A DNA stretch of 13,767 nucleotides, taken from positions 1-13,767 of the forward strand of contig DROB01000059.1 in assembly GCA_011321985.1 (NCBI GenBank), in the 5' to 3' direction. Source of the stretch: Gammaproteobacteria bacterium (GTDB taxonomy: Bacteria > Pseudomonadota > Gammaproteobacteria > SZUA-229). The notes under the pieces were generated by a model, which worked only from the letters and a program-made list of their open reading frames with translations, searched no databases and was not told where the DNA came from. This document shows positions 5,469-13,682 of this stretch, piece after piece. Made by a program: the position numbers and the translations under genes. Each line of letters starts with the position of its first letter. Position 1 is the first letter of the stretch.

Positions 5469-6110
5469 TTAGTTATCGATTAACCATCGTCTTAACACCA
5501 GTCGCATATCCAGTTCTTTATCTTCAGCACCACCCTCGTAACTGAGGTAGATATCATGTGGCATCACTATTTTATCACCGGCATATCGGGTCATCTCGAC
5601 ATTCCAGCCTGATTGTTTCACTCTGTTGAGGTGTCCCTTTTTATCCCACATGATCTTCTTCACAGGCAACCTGTTACTGGGTATCCCGCGTATCCAGTCC
5701 TTGACCGCACTCGCTGGCAGATCGACTTCGAGTATCGACGTGAAGACCTCGTCGATATCATTGATGGTCTTTTTCGATCCATTGGGATAACGTATCTCGG
5801 CCTGATCTTTATCACCCTGGACCAGGTAGTTACCTGCACCTACCGGTGCAAGCAGACGGATGGTGTAGTTCTCTCCATCATTCTTCCAGATGATATCCAG
5901 ACTGCCTCCGGTTGTTTCGGTCTGCACACCGAGGCGACCCCGGATCTCCCATACATTGATCTGCTGGCGCTGTTTTTTTTCAGCGACCCAGCCTTTGGGT
6001 TCGATCGAGGCAGGATCAGGGCCTTCGGGCTGATCTTTGATGGCAGCACAGGATGCGAGAACAAGGATGGTCAAACTGATGACCAGGCGCGATATAATAG
6101 TTTGGATCAT
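5469..6110 (-). CDS. lolB: Outer-membrane lipoprotein receptor LolB
   Basis: LolB takes lipoproteins from the periplasmic chaperone LolA and inserts them in the outer membrane, being itself a lipoprotein there. The 213-aa product begins with a signal peptide ending in LASC, with the lipid-modified cysteine at residue 21. The mature part shows the family pattern: WEIRGRLGVQ near residue 55, RLLAPVGAGNYLVQG, KDWIRGIPS, LPVKKIMW, then GHLNRVKQSGWNVEMTRY. The length is slightly above E. coli LolB. No good Shine-Dalgarno precedes the ATG, although the signal peptide and lipobox leave little room for another start. The close ispE junction marks a two-gene unit. Confidence 0.93.
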   Translation of the reverse strand: MIQTIISRLVISLTILVLASCAAIKDQPEGPDPASIEPKGWVAEKKQRQQINVWEIRGRLGVQTETTGGSLDIIWKNDGENYTIRLLAPVGAGNYLVQGDKDQAEIRYPNGSKKTINDIDEVFTSILEVDLPASAVKDWIRGIPSNRLPVKKIMWDKKGHLNRVKQSGWNVEMTRYAGDKIVMPHDIYLSYEGGAEDKELDMRLVLRRWLIDN

Positions 6111-6153
6111 AGGATATCAATAAGATAATACGAATTTGGTTTCTGCTCAGGAT

Positions 6154-6261
6154 TCAGGCCGTATTGTAATAACAGCACGAGGTAAAGACAAACAGGACGA
6201 GACACGCTTTGATCACAAGAGCACTGGAGATACTCCGCTTGTTATTTATTGCGCCCGGCAC
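6154..6261 (-). CDS. Possible 35-codon small ORF with signal-peptide-like sequence
   Basis: From a GTG at 6261-6259 to TGA at 6156-6154 this minus-strand frame encodes 35 residues: a basic stretch (NNKRS), then a hydrophobic core ALVIKACLVLFVFTSCC, then YYNTA. This looks like a short lipoprotein signal or membrane peptide, although the lipobox (FTSC) has Phe where Leu is usual. A second GTG at 6216-6214 would give 20 residues. Neither start has a strong Shine-Dalgarno, and the frame stays open further upstream into the end of the TPR gene. It lies between the TPR lipoprotein gene and lolB. It may be chance coding; I do not recognise it. Confidence 0.22.
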   Translation of the reverse strand: MPGAINNKRSISSALVIKACLVLFVFTSCCYYNTA

Positions 6262-6282
6262 TGTGCTCAGACGGTAAATAAC
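6241..6282. repeat. Perfect 8-bp inverted repeat in the TPR-lolB gap
   Basis: GTTATTTA (6241-6248) and TAAATAAC (6275-6282) are perfect inverted repeats 26 bp apart. The spacer contains a further GCAC/GTGC dyad. It follows the TPR gene stop by about 30 bp. No T tract follows, so it may be an operator, an mRNA structure or chance. The remainder of the 198-bp gap holds no other clear signal. Confidence 0.4.
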
Positions 6283-6308
6283 CTGCGCCCTTACGGCGAA
6301 CGTCTTAA

Positions 6309-8186
6309 TTATTGAGGATTGATGCGATTCAATGTTTCCACCAGCACCGGGTTCTCTGCATTCTGCGCTTTTCCTTTCTTCCAGATTTTTCGCGCTTTAT
6401 CTTTCTGGTTGGCCTGCCATAAGACTTCACCGTAATGCGCCGCTATCTCTGCATCTTCCAGTTTTTCAAACGCGATAGATAACCACTTGATAGCATCATC
6501 CATCTTACCGAGGCGATAACTCACCCAGCCCAGGCTATCGAGTATCGCCGGGTCATCTGGTACCAGCTCAGCCGCTCGCTTGATATATTTCAGCGCTTCT
6601 TTATACCTCGCCGTACGGTCAGCCAGCGTATAACCCAGTGCGTTCAGGGCATCTGCGTTATCCGGCTCCTTGGATATAACTTTTAACAGGTCGGCTTCAG
6701 CCATATCCAGGCGGTCGACTTTCTCTGCCATCAAGCCCCGCGCATACAACAGCGTGGTATCTTCACGATTTTGCTGCAATGCACGGCTATACATCTCGAC
6801 ACCTTCTTTATACCGGTGCTGCTCACGCAGGACTTCACCCTGTGCCAGATAAACTTTTACCCGCAGTGCCCAGGTTGTCTGTTGCTCGGCCAACGCTTCA
6901 AGTTTCAGCAGACCTTCATCGGGTTTACCAAGGAAGGATAACAGCACACCGATACGTAATTGCGCATCGAACTTGTAATCACCGGTTTTGACACGCAGGT
7001 AATAGGCGATAGCCTGTTTTTCTTCACCCTGATTCTGTACGATCCTGCCCAGATAATAATTGGCGATAGACACTTTCTTGTCGATCTCGATCAGGTGCTC
7101 GAGTGCTTCTACCGCTTCATCAAGATTTTTGTTCTCGATATATAACAGTGCCAGACCCAGCGTTATCTCGCCATCATCAGGCAGTTTTTCACTCAAGATC
7201 TGATATTGCTCGATAGCGGCCTGAAGCTTTCTCTGCTCGACTAACATACGCGCATATTGCAGACGTAGAGCACTGTTATCCGGCAACTCTTCCAGTACCT
7301 GCTTTATCAGGATGGCGGCTTCTTCATTTTTACCCTGCGACGAGAGTATCCTGGCTTTTATGATCAACACTTCGTGCAGAGAGGGATCCAGCTGCAGGAC
7401 TTCATCGAGCAATGCCAGCGACTCATCGTATTTTTTAAGTTGTGCTGCGTAACGTGACTGCAGGATCATGAGCTGCTTGTTTTTCTCTTCTCGCTCATTC
7501 AGTTTCTGCAGCACCACATACGCATCTGAAATAGAGGCCTCTTTTGCCAGCATCTGTTTCACTGCCATGGCTTTTTCGGTTGGCGTACTTTGAGAATGAG
7601 AAAGAACTGACTCGATATAGGGCACCGCTTTTTCCGGCTGACCCAGCTTCAGGTAAGTTGCTGCATACATACGCGGCAGCTCTACGGAGTCTGGCTCCAG
7701 CTCACGCCAGCGATCCAGTGCCTCCAGTGCCTCTTTATAATTTTCACCATAGAGCGCGATATAGGCGGCGCGTGCCGCGATACGGCTATCCTCTATCGTC
7801 TGAGAAGCTTGCCGATAATATTGCAGCGAGGTATCAATATCGCCACTGTTTCCCGCAAACTCGGCAGCGAGCAGATTGAACAATGAGTCACCATCCAGTT
7901 TTACCGGTTTCCGGGGATGTTTTGCCGCCACCGAGGCGACATCATCCTCGCTAGTGGCGACCTTCTGACTGACAACCGGTTTATCCGTTGTCGCATGTGC
8001 TGGCGTGTTTTTACTGTCTCCGGGCGAGGGAACACTGTTACAGGCCGTCAATCCCAGATACAGGGCGAGCACGAAACTATACTGCACAGCAGCCACAACC
8101 CCGCTTTCTCCCAGCCCGCTCTGGCGGCCCTGAGGCATTATTAAACGGCTGATATTAAAACTAGATTCACAATTACTCTTTTGCAT
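6309..8186 (-). CDS. TPR-repeat outer-membrane lipoprotein, LbcA-like
   Basis: The 625-aa product has an N-terminal hydrophobic segment ending in GLTAC (lipobox, lipid cysteine C49), preceded by a long n-region, then a low-complexity Ser/Thr/Pro/Asp linker. From about residue 95 to the C terminus it is a solenoid of tetratricopeptide repeats; the clearest are near 515-615 (ALNALGYTLADRTARYKEAL and the two units after it). A TPR lipoprotein divergent from hemA and upstream of lolB occupies the position of P. aeruginosa PA4667 (LbcA), a partner of the periplasmic protease CtpA that controls peptidoglycan hydrolases. That role is inferred from synteny and layout. The start at 8186 follows ATAGGTAAAA. 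A start at residue 17 would give a more usual signal-peptide length but has no visible ribosome-binding site. No protease or enzyme domain is present. Confidence 0.88.
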   Translation of the reverse strand: MQKSNCESSFNISRLIMPQGRQSGLGESGVVAAVQYSFVLALYLGLTACNSVPSPGDSKNTPAHATTDKPVVSQKVATSEDDVASVAAKHPRKPVKLDGDSLFNLLAAEFAGNSGDIDTSLQYYRQASQTIEDSRIAARAAYIALYGENYKEALEALDRWRELEPDSVELPRMYAATYLKLGQPEKAVPYIESVLSHSQSTPTEKAMAVKQMLAKEASISDAYVVLQKLNEREEKNKQLMILQSRYAAQLKKYDESLALLDEVLQLDPSLHEVLIIKARILSSQGKNEEAAILIKQVLEELPDNSALRLQYARMLVEQRKLQAAIEQYQILSEKLPDDGEITLGLALLYIENKNLDEAVEALEHLIEIDKKVSIANYYLGRIVQNQGEEKQAIAYYLRVKTGDYKFDAQLRIGVLLSFLGKPDEGLLKLEALAEQQTTWALRVKVYLAQGEVLREQHRYKEGVEMYSRALQQNREDTTLLYARGLMAEKVDRLDMAEADLLKVISKEPDNADALNALGYTLADRTARYKEALKYIKRAAELVPDDPAILDSLGWVSYRLGKMDDAIKWLSIAFEKLEDAEIAAHYGEVLWQANQKDKARKIWKKGKAQNAENPVLVETLNRINPQ

Positions 8187-8212
8187 TTTTACCTATCAAA
8201 TAAATGACTACC

Positions 8213-8232
8213 ATGCGTTAAATATAACGCAT
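8213..8232. promoter_or_regulatory. Perfect dyad in the divergent TPR/hemA region
   Basis: ATGCGTTA (8213-8220) and TAACGCAT (8225-8232) form an 8-bp perfect inverted repeat around AATA. It sits at the expected transcription start of the TPR gene, just downstream of the -10 proposed at 8241-8246, a typical place for a repressor operator or a 5' mRNA hairpin. On the plus strand a T6 tract follows the dyad, so it could also stop antisense transcription. Confidence 0.45.
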
Positions 8233-8240
8233 TTTTTAAT

Positions 8241-8269
8241 ATTAATGACGTTTATACGCCGGAAATCAA
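8241..8269 (-). promoter_or_regulatory. Candidate sigma-70 promoter for the TPR lipoprotein gene
   Basis: The minus strand has TTGATT (8269-8264), a 17-nt spacer and ATTAAT (8246-8241), each matching 4 of 6 consensus bases, in an AT-rich region. The start would fall near 8234, about 48 nt before the ATG and right at the dyad 8213-8232. Confidence 0.35.
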
Positions 8270-8311
8270 CACATATTTTATAAATATTTGGGGGTATTTA
8301 GGGTATTCGGC

Positions 8312-8340
8312 TTGAGTTAAGTGCATCCATCCTTCAAAAT
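8312..8340 (+). promoter_or_regulatory. Candidate sigma-70 promoter for hemA-prfA-prmC
   Basis: TTGAGT (8312-8317), a 17-nt spacer and CAAAAT (8335-8340) match 4 of 6 bases at each hexamer. Transcription would start near 8347, giving a leader of about 33 nt before the hemA ATG. Confidence 0.35.
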
Positions 8341-8379
8341 TGCCTGTTTTCCCATACCATAACGATTCCAGAATCGCCT

Positions 8380-9663
8380 ATGTCTTTGATTACACTCGGT
8401 ATCAATCACAAAACCGCGCCACTTGATCTGCGCGAACGACTGGCGTTTACCCCGCAATCTTTACCGGAGGCCCTGTCGAGCCTGCATAAACTCGACCACG
8501 TTAGCGAGGCCAGCATTTTATCTACCTGTAATCGCACCGAGATTTATTGCGCAACCAACGCAGATAACGACCAGGCAATCGTCCAATGGTTCAGCCAGTT
8601 TCACGGCCTGGAAGAAAAACGCATAAAAGAACACCTGTACCTTCATGCCCACGAAGAGACCATACGCCATGCCATGGAAGTCGCCTGTGGTCTGGATTCC
8701 ATGATTCTGGGCGAACCCCAGATCGCCGGACAGATGAAGGAAGCCTATGCCCTGGCAACGAAGAATGGCACCATCGGGCAACTGCTCGGAAAACTTTTTC
8801 AACGCGTCTTCGCCGTGTCCAAGCAGGTTCGTACCGACACCGATATCGGCTCCAGTCCTGTCTCTGTCGCCTTTGCCGCGGTCAGCCTTGCTAAACAGAT
8901 TTTTGGAGATCTGAAACAGACCACCGTTCTGCTGGTCGGAGCCGGTGAGACCATCGAACTGACCACTCGCCATCTGCACTCACAGGGCGTAACCAGTATC
9001 ATCATCGCTAACCGCAGTCCGGAACGTGCGCAGAAGCTGGCCAACGAGTTTGGTGGCGAAGCCATCGGCCTGCAACAGATTGCCGACCATCTGCACCGCA
9101 GTGATATCGTCATCTCCTCGACCGCCAGTCCATTACCGATCATCGGAAAAGGCACGGTCGAACGAGCATTAAAACAACGCAGGCGGGAGCCTATCTTCAT
9201 GGTTGACCTCGCCGTGCCGCGCGACATCGAACCCGAGGTCAACGAGCTGGATGATATCTATCTGTACAGCGTGGACGACCTGCAATCGGTAATAAAAGAA
9301 AACATGGAAAATCGCCTGCATGCCGCCGAGCAGGCACACGAGATCATCGATGCCCAGGTACAGCACTTCCTCGACTGGCAACGATCACTCGGTGCTGTCG
9401 ATGTTATCGCGCAGATCAGGCAACGTACGCAAAGTTTAAGTGACGAAGTGCTGGCCAAAGCAAAGAAACAGCTGGCAGCCGGACAGGATGCCGAGCAGGT
9501 ACTCGAATTTCTGGCGAACACATTAACCAATAAATTCTTACATCAACCCAGCACACGGCTACGTCAGGCCAGCCAGGATGATCGTGAACATATTCTGGAT
9601 ATTGCTCAGGATCTGTTTTTACACAGAGATGAAAAAAACGATACTCCGAAAAATACCGAATAA
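8380..9663 (+). CDS. hemA: Glutamyl-tRNA reductase
   Basis: HemA reduces glutamyl-tRNA(Glu) with NADPH to glutamate-1-semialdehyde, the first committed step of C5-pathway tetrapyrrole synthesis. The 427-aa protein begins LGINHKTAPLDLRERLAF. It has the catalytic cysteine C50 in LSTCNRTEIYC and GLDSMILGEPQIAGQMKEAY in the catalytic domain. A dinucleotide-binding segment with GAGETIEL (about 188-195) and the helical dimerisation domain (about 320-410) follow. The C-terminal tail is short and charged. The gene opens the plus-strand unit; prfA follows after only 12 nt, so the two share a transcript, the hemA-prfA-prmC order known from E. coli. In enteric bacteria HemA is controlled by haem-dependent proteolysis through its N terminus; the Thr-Leu start seen there is replaced here by Ser-Leu. 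Confidence 0.97.
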   Translation: MSLITLGINHKTAPLDLRERLAFTPQSLPEALSSLHKLDHVSEASILSTCNRTEIYCATNADNDQAIVQWFSQFHGLEEKRIKEHLYLHAHEETIRHAMEVACGLDSMILGEPQIAGQMKEAYALATKNGTIGQLLGKLFQRVFAVSKQVRTDTDIGSSPVSVAFAAVSLAKQIFGDLKQTTVLLVGAGETIELTTRHLHSQGVTSIIIANRSPERAQKLANEFGGEAIGLQQIADHLHRSDIVISSTASPLPIIGKGTVERALKQRRREPIFMVDLAVPRDIEPEVNELDDIYLYSVDDLQSVIKENMENRLHAAEQAHEIIDAQVQHFLDWQRSLGAVDVIAQIRQRTQSLSDEVLAKAKKQLAAGQDAEQVLEFLANTLTNKFLHQPSTRLRQASQDDREHILDIAQDLFLHRDEKNDTPKNTE

Positions 9664-9675
9664 GTAAAAACCTTG

Positions 9676-10761
9676 ATGAAAGATTCCATACTAAATAAGT
9701 TACACGGCTTGCTCGATCGGCATGAAGAGATCGCTGGCCTGCTTGCCGATCCCGACATCATCGGCGACCAGAATCAGTTTCGGGAACTGTCACAGGAGTA
9801 TTCACAACTCGAACCCGTGGTCAGATGCTTTCAGAGTTATAACCAGGCGAGTGATGATCTGCGCGCGGCTGAAGAGATGCTCAAAGATGAAGATGCCGAT
9901 GTCCGCGAGATGGCCATGGAAGAGAAAAAAGAGGCCAGTAAAAATATCGAGGTACTGGAATTAGAACTACAGAAATTATTACTGCCGAAAGACCCGAATG
10001 ATGACAGCAATATTTTTCTCGAGATCCGTGCTGGTACCGGTGGTGATGAAGCCGCGATCTTCGCTGGCGACCTGTTTCGCATGTATACCCGTTTTGCCGA
10101 ACTAAAACACTGGCAGATCGAGATCCTCAATCAGAATCTCGGTGAGCACGGCGGTTACAGAGAAGTCATCGCGCGCATCATCGGCACCGGTGCTTACTCA
10201 CAGCTGAAATTTGAATCCGGCGCACACCGTGTACAACGGGTGCCTGAAACAGAATCACAGGGCCGTGTTCACACCTCTGCCGCGACCGTTGCGGTGTTAC
10301 CCGAAATAGCTGATGTCGAACAGATAGAGATCAATCCGTCTGACCTGCGTGTCGATACCTATCGCGCTTCTGGCTCGGGCGGACAGCATGTCAACAAAAC
10401 CGATTCTGCGGTTCGCCTCACACACCTGCCGACCGGCACCGTAGTAGAGTGCCAGGATGAACGCTCGCAACACAAGAATAAAGCACGTGCGATGTCATTA
10501 CTGCAGTCACGGATAATGAATGCAAAGATAGAGAAACAACAGGCCGAACAGGCGCAGGCACGAAAGAGCCTGGTCGGTAGTGGTGACCGTTCCGAACGCA
10601 TCCGTACATACAATTTCCCGCAGGGTCGCGTCACGGACCACCGGATCAATCTCACCCTGTACAAGTTAGATGAGATCATTCAGGGCGATCTGCAACAGGT
10701 GGTCGAACCCCTGATCAATGAATATCAGGCTGAACAACTGGCTTCACTGGCTGACGAGTGA
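9676..10761 (+). CDS. prfA: Peptide chain release factor 1
   Basis: RF1 reads UAA and UAG and triggers release of the finished protein. The 361-aa product (from the ATG at 9676) has the GGDEAAIFAGDLFRMY region (122-137), the stop-codon-reading PxT motif as PET (190-192, which marks RF1 rather than RF2 with SPF) and the catalytic GGQ at 235-237. A TTG immediately before the ATG keeps the frame open one codon further, but the ATG gives the N terminus MKDSILNKL that aligns with E. coli RF1. The Shine-Dalgarno is weak, consistent with coupling to hemA 12 nt upstream. The glutamine of GGQ is the substrate of PrmC, encoded next. Confidence 0.97.
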   Translation: MKDSILNKLHGLLDRHEEIAGLLADPDIIGDQNQFRELSQEYSQLEPVVRCFQSYNQASDDLRAAEEMLKDEDADVREMAMEEKKEASKNIEVLELELQKLLLPKDPNDDSNIFLEIRAGTGGDEAAIFAGDLFRMYTRFAELKHWQIEILNQNLGEHGGYREVIARIIGTGAYSQLKFESGAHRVQRVPETESQGRVHTSAATVAVLPEIADVEQIEINPSDLRVDTYRASGSGGQHVNKTDSAVRLTHLPTGTVVECQDERSQHKNKARAMSLLQSRIMNAKIEKQQAEQAQARKSLVGSGDRSERIRTYNFPQGRVTDHRINLTLYKLDEIIQGDLQQVVEPLINEYQAEQLASLADE

Positions 10762-10797
10762 GTTTCATCATAGTCAATGCGCTGACGGAAGTATCTG

Positions 10798-11634
10798 ATG
10801 AACATCCAGCAAGCACTTCAGCTAGCCAGTCATAAGCTGAGCGATTCCAGCCCGAGCGCCATGCTCGATGCTCAGGTGCTGCTGACGCATATACTGCAAT
10901 GCAACACAGCTCACCTGATGGCATGGCCTGAAACAGAACTCGACGAACGACAGGCATCACACTACCTGATGTTAGTCCAGCAACGGCAACAGGGCTCTCC
11001 TGTCGCTCATCTGACAGGCCAGCGCGAATTCTGGTCACTGGATTTTTTTGTTAACGATTGCACATTGATCCCCCGTCCGGAAACCGAGACCCTGGTCGAT
11101 TTCATACTCGACCGGTTTTCAGATAAACAAAATCTTAAAGTACTGGACATGGGCACGGGTACCGGTGCTATCGCAATAGCCATCGCCAGTGAAAGACCGG
11201 ACTGGACGATATTCGCCAGTGATTTTTCCCCGGAAGCACTCGAACTGGCGATGAAGAACAGCAAAGCCCACCAGACAGAGAGCATTACTTTTATACGAAG
11301 TGACTGGTTCGAGGATATCACCTCCAGCGACTTTGACATCATCATCAGTAACCCACCTTACATCGCCGACAGTGACCCACACCTGCAGGAAGGTGATGTA
11401 CGCTTCGAGCCCAGGAGTGCTTTGATCGCAGGAAAAACAGGCATGGACGACATCATGCACCTGTGCCTGCATGCCAGGGCGTTTCTTAAAAAAAATGGCT
11501 GGCTGATACTTGAACATGGTTATAATCAAAAACAACAGGTAGCCGATTGTTTTACACTCAATCGTTATGACGGGATAAAACAGGTACAGGATTTATCCGG
11601 TCATACCCGGATGACGGCGGGTAGAAACGCATAG
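10798..11634 (+). CDS. prmC: Release factor glutamine methyltransferase
   Basis: PrmC (HemK) transfers a methyl group from S-adenosylmethionine to the GGQ glutamine of release factors, raising their activity. The 278-aa protein has the N-terminal helical domain (about 1-80) and the linker YLTGQREFW-like segment LTGQREFWSLDF (72-83). Then follow the PRPETE motif (92-97), the SAM loop DMGTGTGAIAIAIA (117-130) and the catalytic NPPY (185-188). GGAAG lies 6 nt before the ATG. The gap from prfA is 36 nt, so it is the third gene of the hemA unit. Nothing is missing against the family. Confidence 0.97.
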   Translation: MNIQQALQLASHKLSDSSPSAMLDAQVLLTHILQCNTAHLMAWPETELDERQASHYLMLVQQRQQGSPVAHLTGQREFWSLDFFVNDCTLIPRPETETLVDFILDRFSDKQNLKVLDMGTGTGAIAIAIASERPDWTIFASDFSPEALELAMKNSKAHQTESITFIRSDWFEDITSSDFDIIISNPPYIADSDPHLQEGDVRFEPRSALIAGKTGMDDIMHLCLHARAFLKKNGWLILEHGYNQKQQVADCFTLNRYDGIKQVQDLSGHTRMTAGRNA

Positions 11635-11703
11635 ACATCAGCTACGACCACCCTGGATAACAATCGAGGTCTATCGTAGACACATTAGGGTCGAACAACA
11701 GAT

Positions 11704-12486
11704 ATGCCAGACAACGAAATCAATTTTAACGATGAACAGCTCCTGCATTACAGCCGTCAGATCATGCTGCCACATTTCGGTATCGAAGGTCAGCAATGCC
11801 TGCGCCAGGCCCATGTCATCATCATGGGTGTCGGCGGTTTAGGCAGCCCGGCAGCGATGTACCTCGCTGCCGCAGGTGTTGGCACACTGACGTTGATCGA
11901 TTTCGACACGGTCGATAGCAGCAACCTGCAACGTCAGATAGCACATAGTATCGACAGCATCGGTGATAACAAAGCTTACTCGGCAAAAAAAGCACTGCTG
12001 AAGATCAATCCTGAAACCCGTATCCACTGTATCGATAAAAAGTTGACCCTGGTCGAACTAGAGCCACTACTGAAGGACGTTGATTGTCTGCTCGATGCTA
12101 CTGATAATTTCGCTACCCGGTTTCTTATCAATCGCGCCTGTGTCTCACAGAAGACCGCCCTGGTATCAGCCGCGGCGATACAGTACGAAGGGCAGATCAG
12201 TGTTTTCGACCTGGCTCAGGAAAGCAGTGCATGTTACGCCTGCCTGTATGCGGAAGATGGCGAGGAGAATACCAATTGCAGTGACAACGGTATCCTCGCA
12301 CCGGTAGTCGGCATACTGGGCAGCATGCAGGCTCTGGAAGCGATAAAGGTCATCTGTAATATCGGAGATACCCTGCAAAATCGCCTGTTGATATTTGATG
12401 CACTCGCTTTACAATGGCGAACGATGAAACTGAGTAAAGACATCCACTGCCCTGTTTGCGGAAAAGCCTCGTCTGTTCAAGCTTGA
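11704..12486 (+). CDS. moeB: MoeB/ThiF-family adenylyltransferase, probably MoeB
   Basis: MoeB activates the C-terminal glycine of the sulfur carrier MoaD as an acyl-adenylate for molybdopterin synthesis; its homologue ThiF does the same for ThiS. The 260-aa product has LHYSRQIMLPHFGIEGQ near the start, the nucleotide loop GVGGLGS (42-48) and DFDTVDSSNLQRQ (66-78). It also has DATDNFATR (131-139), zinc-binding pairs CYAC (177-180) and CPVC (249-252), and a cysteine at 192 where the family often has one. No C-terminal rhodanese domain is present. The position after prmC matches Pseudomonas, where moeB follows hemK. The function could equally be ThiF-like, and motifs do not separate the two. 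The Shine-Dalgarno is poor (AGGG about 13 nt upstream). An IS5-type element has inserted 31 bp after the stop. Confidence 0.9.
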   Translation: MPDNEINFNDEQLLHYSRQIMLPHFGIEGQQCLRQAHVIIMGVGGLGSPAAMYLAAAGVGTLTLIDFDTVDSSNLQRQIAHSIDSIGDNKAYSAKKALLKINPETRIHCIDKKLTLVELEPLLKDVDCLLDATDNFATRFLINRACVSQKTALVSAAAIQYEGQISVFDLAQESSACYACLYAEDGEENTNCSDNGILAPVVGILGSMQALEAIKVICNIGDTLQNRLLIFDALALQWRTMKLSKDIHCPVCGKASSVQA

Positions 12487-12521
12487 AAGCTGTACACCTG
12501 TGCTTCATAATCACGATTTAG

Positions 12522-12538
12522 GGAAACTCTGATTAATT
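12522..12538 (+). repeat. IS left terminal inverted repeat
   Basis: GGAAACTCTGATTAATT pairs with the right end, differing at positions 4, 5 and 12. It is preceded directly by the target duplication TTAG. Confidence 0.85.
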
Positions 12539-12549
12539 CCAAAAAACAG

Positions 12550-12555
12550 TATAAT
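12550..12555 (+). promoter_or_regulatory. Candidate -10 box of the transposase promoter
   Basis: A perfect TATAAT lies 30 bp before the transposase ATG. The corresponding -35 region (about 12527-12532) falls inside the left inverted repeat and is poor, which suits weak transposase expression. No Shine-Dalgarno is visible before the ATG. Confidence 0.4.
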
Positions 12556-12585
12556 AACGCAAAAATCACTGCCCCAATAAAAATA

Positions 12586-13539
12586 ATGAAACAACAAAGC
12601 CTTGAAGCCGGTAGTTTTGAAAAATATCGCAAGAAAACACGAAAAGAACAGTTTCTTGATGAAATGGAGCAGATCATTCCCTGGAAAGATCTCTGTAAAG
12701 TTATAAAGCCCTATTATCCAAGACCTAAAGGCGCAGGCAGACGTCCCATTGGTATTGATAGAATGTTGCGCATCCACTTTTTACAGCATTGGTTTGAGTT
12801 ATCTGATCCGGCGGCAGAAGAAGCCTTGTACGATTCACGCGCTATGCGGCGGTTTGTCGGTATTGATCTCGGAAAAGAACCAGTCCCGGATGAAACAACG
12901 ATATTACACTTTCGTCATTTGATGGAAAAACATAATCTGGGAGACCGGTTATTTAAGCTGGTCAACATTTACCTTGCTGAAAATGGCCTGAAAGTAAACA
13001 GAGGCACCATCGTTGATGCCACCATTATCAATGCACCGACCTCGACAAAGAACAAAGAGAAAAAGCGTGACCCCGATATGCATCAAACCAGAAAAGGAAA
13101 TCAATGGTACTTTGGTATGAAAGCACATGTCGGCGTTGATAGCAAAACAAAGCTGATACATTCCGTCGCCGTTACACCGGCGAACGTCCATGATTCTCAG
13201 GTGCTTGAAGATTTACTGCATGGTGATGAAACCCGATTATGGGGTGACTCTGCGTATGCAGGACAGAAGAAGCTATTATATGAATGTGCGCCCAATGCGA
13301 AAGACTACACACAGAAAAGAGGCTGCCGTCACCGTCAACTGACGGATAAAGAAAAATCGGCGAACAAATACAAGTCAAAAACACGTTCACGTGTTGAACA
13401 TGTTTTTGGCGTAATGAAGAACCAGTTTGGCTTCAGAAAAGTTCGTTATCGTGGCCTGGATAAAAATGCGCATCATGTATTCACCAAGTGCGCATTGATT
13501 AATTTGGTACTGGCTAAAAAAACATTATTGGCTATTTAA
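12586..13539 (+). CDS. IS5-family DDE transposase
   Basis: The 317-aa product resembles the E. coli IS5 transposase along its length. It has the N-terminal KYRKKTRKEQFLDEMEQIIPW, the DNA-binding region GRRPIGIDRMLRIHFLQHWF, and DETTILHFRHLMEKH. In the catalytic core D144 lies in IVDATIINAPTSTKNK, D221 in WGDSAY, and E271 in RSRVEHVFGVMK with R267 and K278 of the family signature. The GNQWYFGMKAHVGVDSKTKL segment (171-190) is also typical. It catalyses cut and transfer of the element. The frame is unbroken, and the length is close to IS5 (326 aa). Expression appears weak by its poor -35 and absent ribosome-binding site. Confidence 0.96.
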   Translation: MKQQSLEAGSFEKYRKKTRKEQFLDEMEQIIPWKDLCKVIKPYYPRPKGAGRRPIGIDRMLRIHFLQHWFELSDPAAEEALYDSRAMRRFVGIDLGKEPVPDETTILHFRHLMEKHNLGDRLFKLVNIYLAENGLKVNRGTIVDATIINAPTSTKNKEKKRDPDMHQTRKGNQWYFGMKAHVGVDSKTKLIHSVAVTPANVHDSQVLEDLLHGDETRLWGDSAYAGQKKLLYECAPNAKDYTQKRGCRHRQLTDKEKSANKYKSKTRSRVEHVFGVMKNQFGFRKVRYRGLDKNAHHVFTKCALINLVLAKKTLLAI

Positions 13540-13551
13540 CAGGATAGTTGT

Positions 13552-13622
13552 GCCTGTCATACAGTCATTGGCTAGAAATATCGATATTATCGGTAGAGTA
13601 CAGGCGTTTTTTAAACTTTTTA
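13552..13622 (+). terminator. Possible weak terminator in the IS tail
   Basis: GCCTGT (13552-13557) and ACAGGC (13610-13615) are perfect 6-bp inverted repeats followed by GTTTTTT. The 52-nt loop is long, so this is a weak candidate for ending transposase transcription. The 126 bp between the transposase stop and the right inverted repeat hold nothing else I can identify. Confidence 0.25.
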
Positions 13623-13665
13623 ATGATGGTTTTATGCGGGATGCGCTATGAAACGAAAATACATC

Positions 13666-13682
13666 AATTATTCAGAGCATCC
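13666..13682 (-). repeat. IS right terminal inverted repeat
   Basis: The reverse complement, GGATGCTCTGAATAATT, matches the left repeat at 14 of 17 positions and is followed by the second TTAG target copy. Confidence 0.85.

Larger units (their letters stand above)
12522..13682 (+). mobile_element. Complete IS5-family insertion sequence
   Basis: The 1161-bp element has imperfect terminal inverted repeats (14 of 17 matched) and a single intact DDE transposase. It is flanked by 4-bp duplications TTAG at 12518-12521 and 13683-13686. TTAG fits the YTAR target rule of the IS5 subgroup. Intact ends, matching target copies and an unbroken transposase suggest a fairly recent and possibly active insertion. 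It lies in the intergenic region after moeB and interrupts no gene that can be seen. Confidence 0.9.

Noticed and set aside
9673..9675. TTG as the prfA start
   Set aside because: The next codon is ATG and gives the N terminus conserved in RF1. TTG followed by ATG adds only one residue and is the less likely start.
11669..11681. Small hairpin GTCTA/TAGAC between prmC and moeB as a terminator
   Set aside because: Five base pairs and no T tract; too weak to call.
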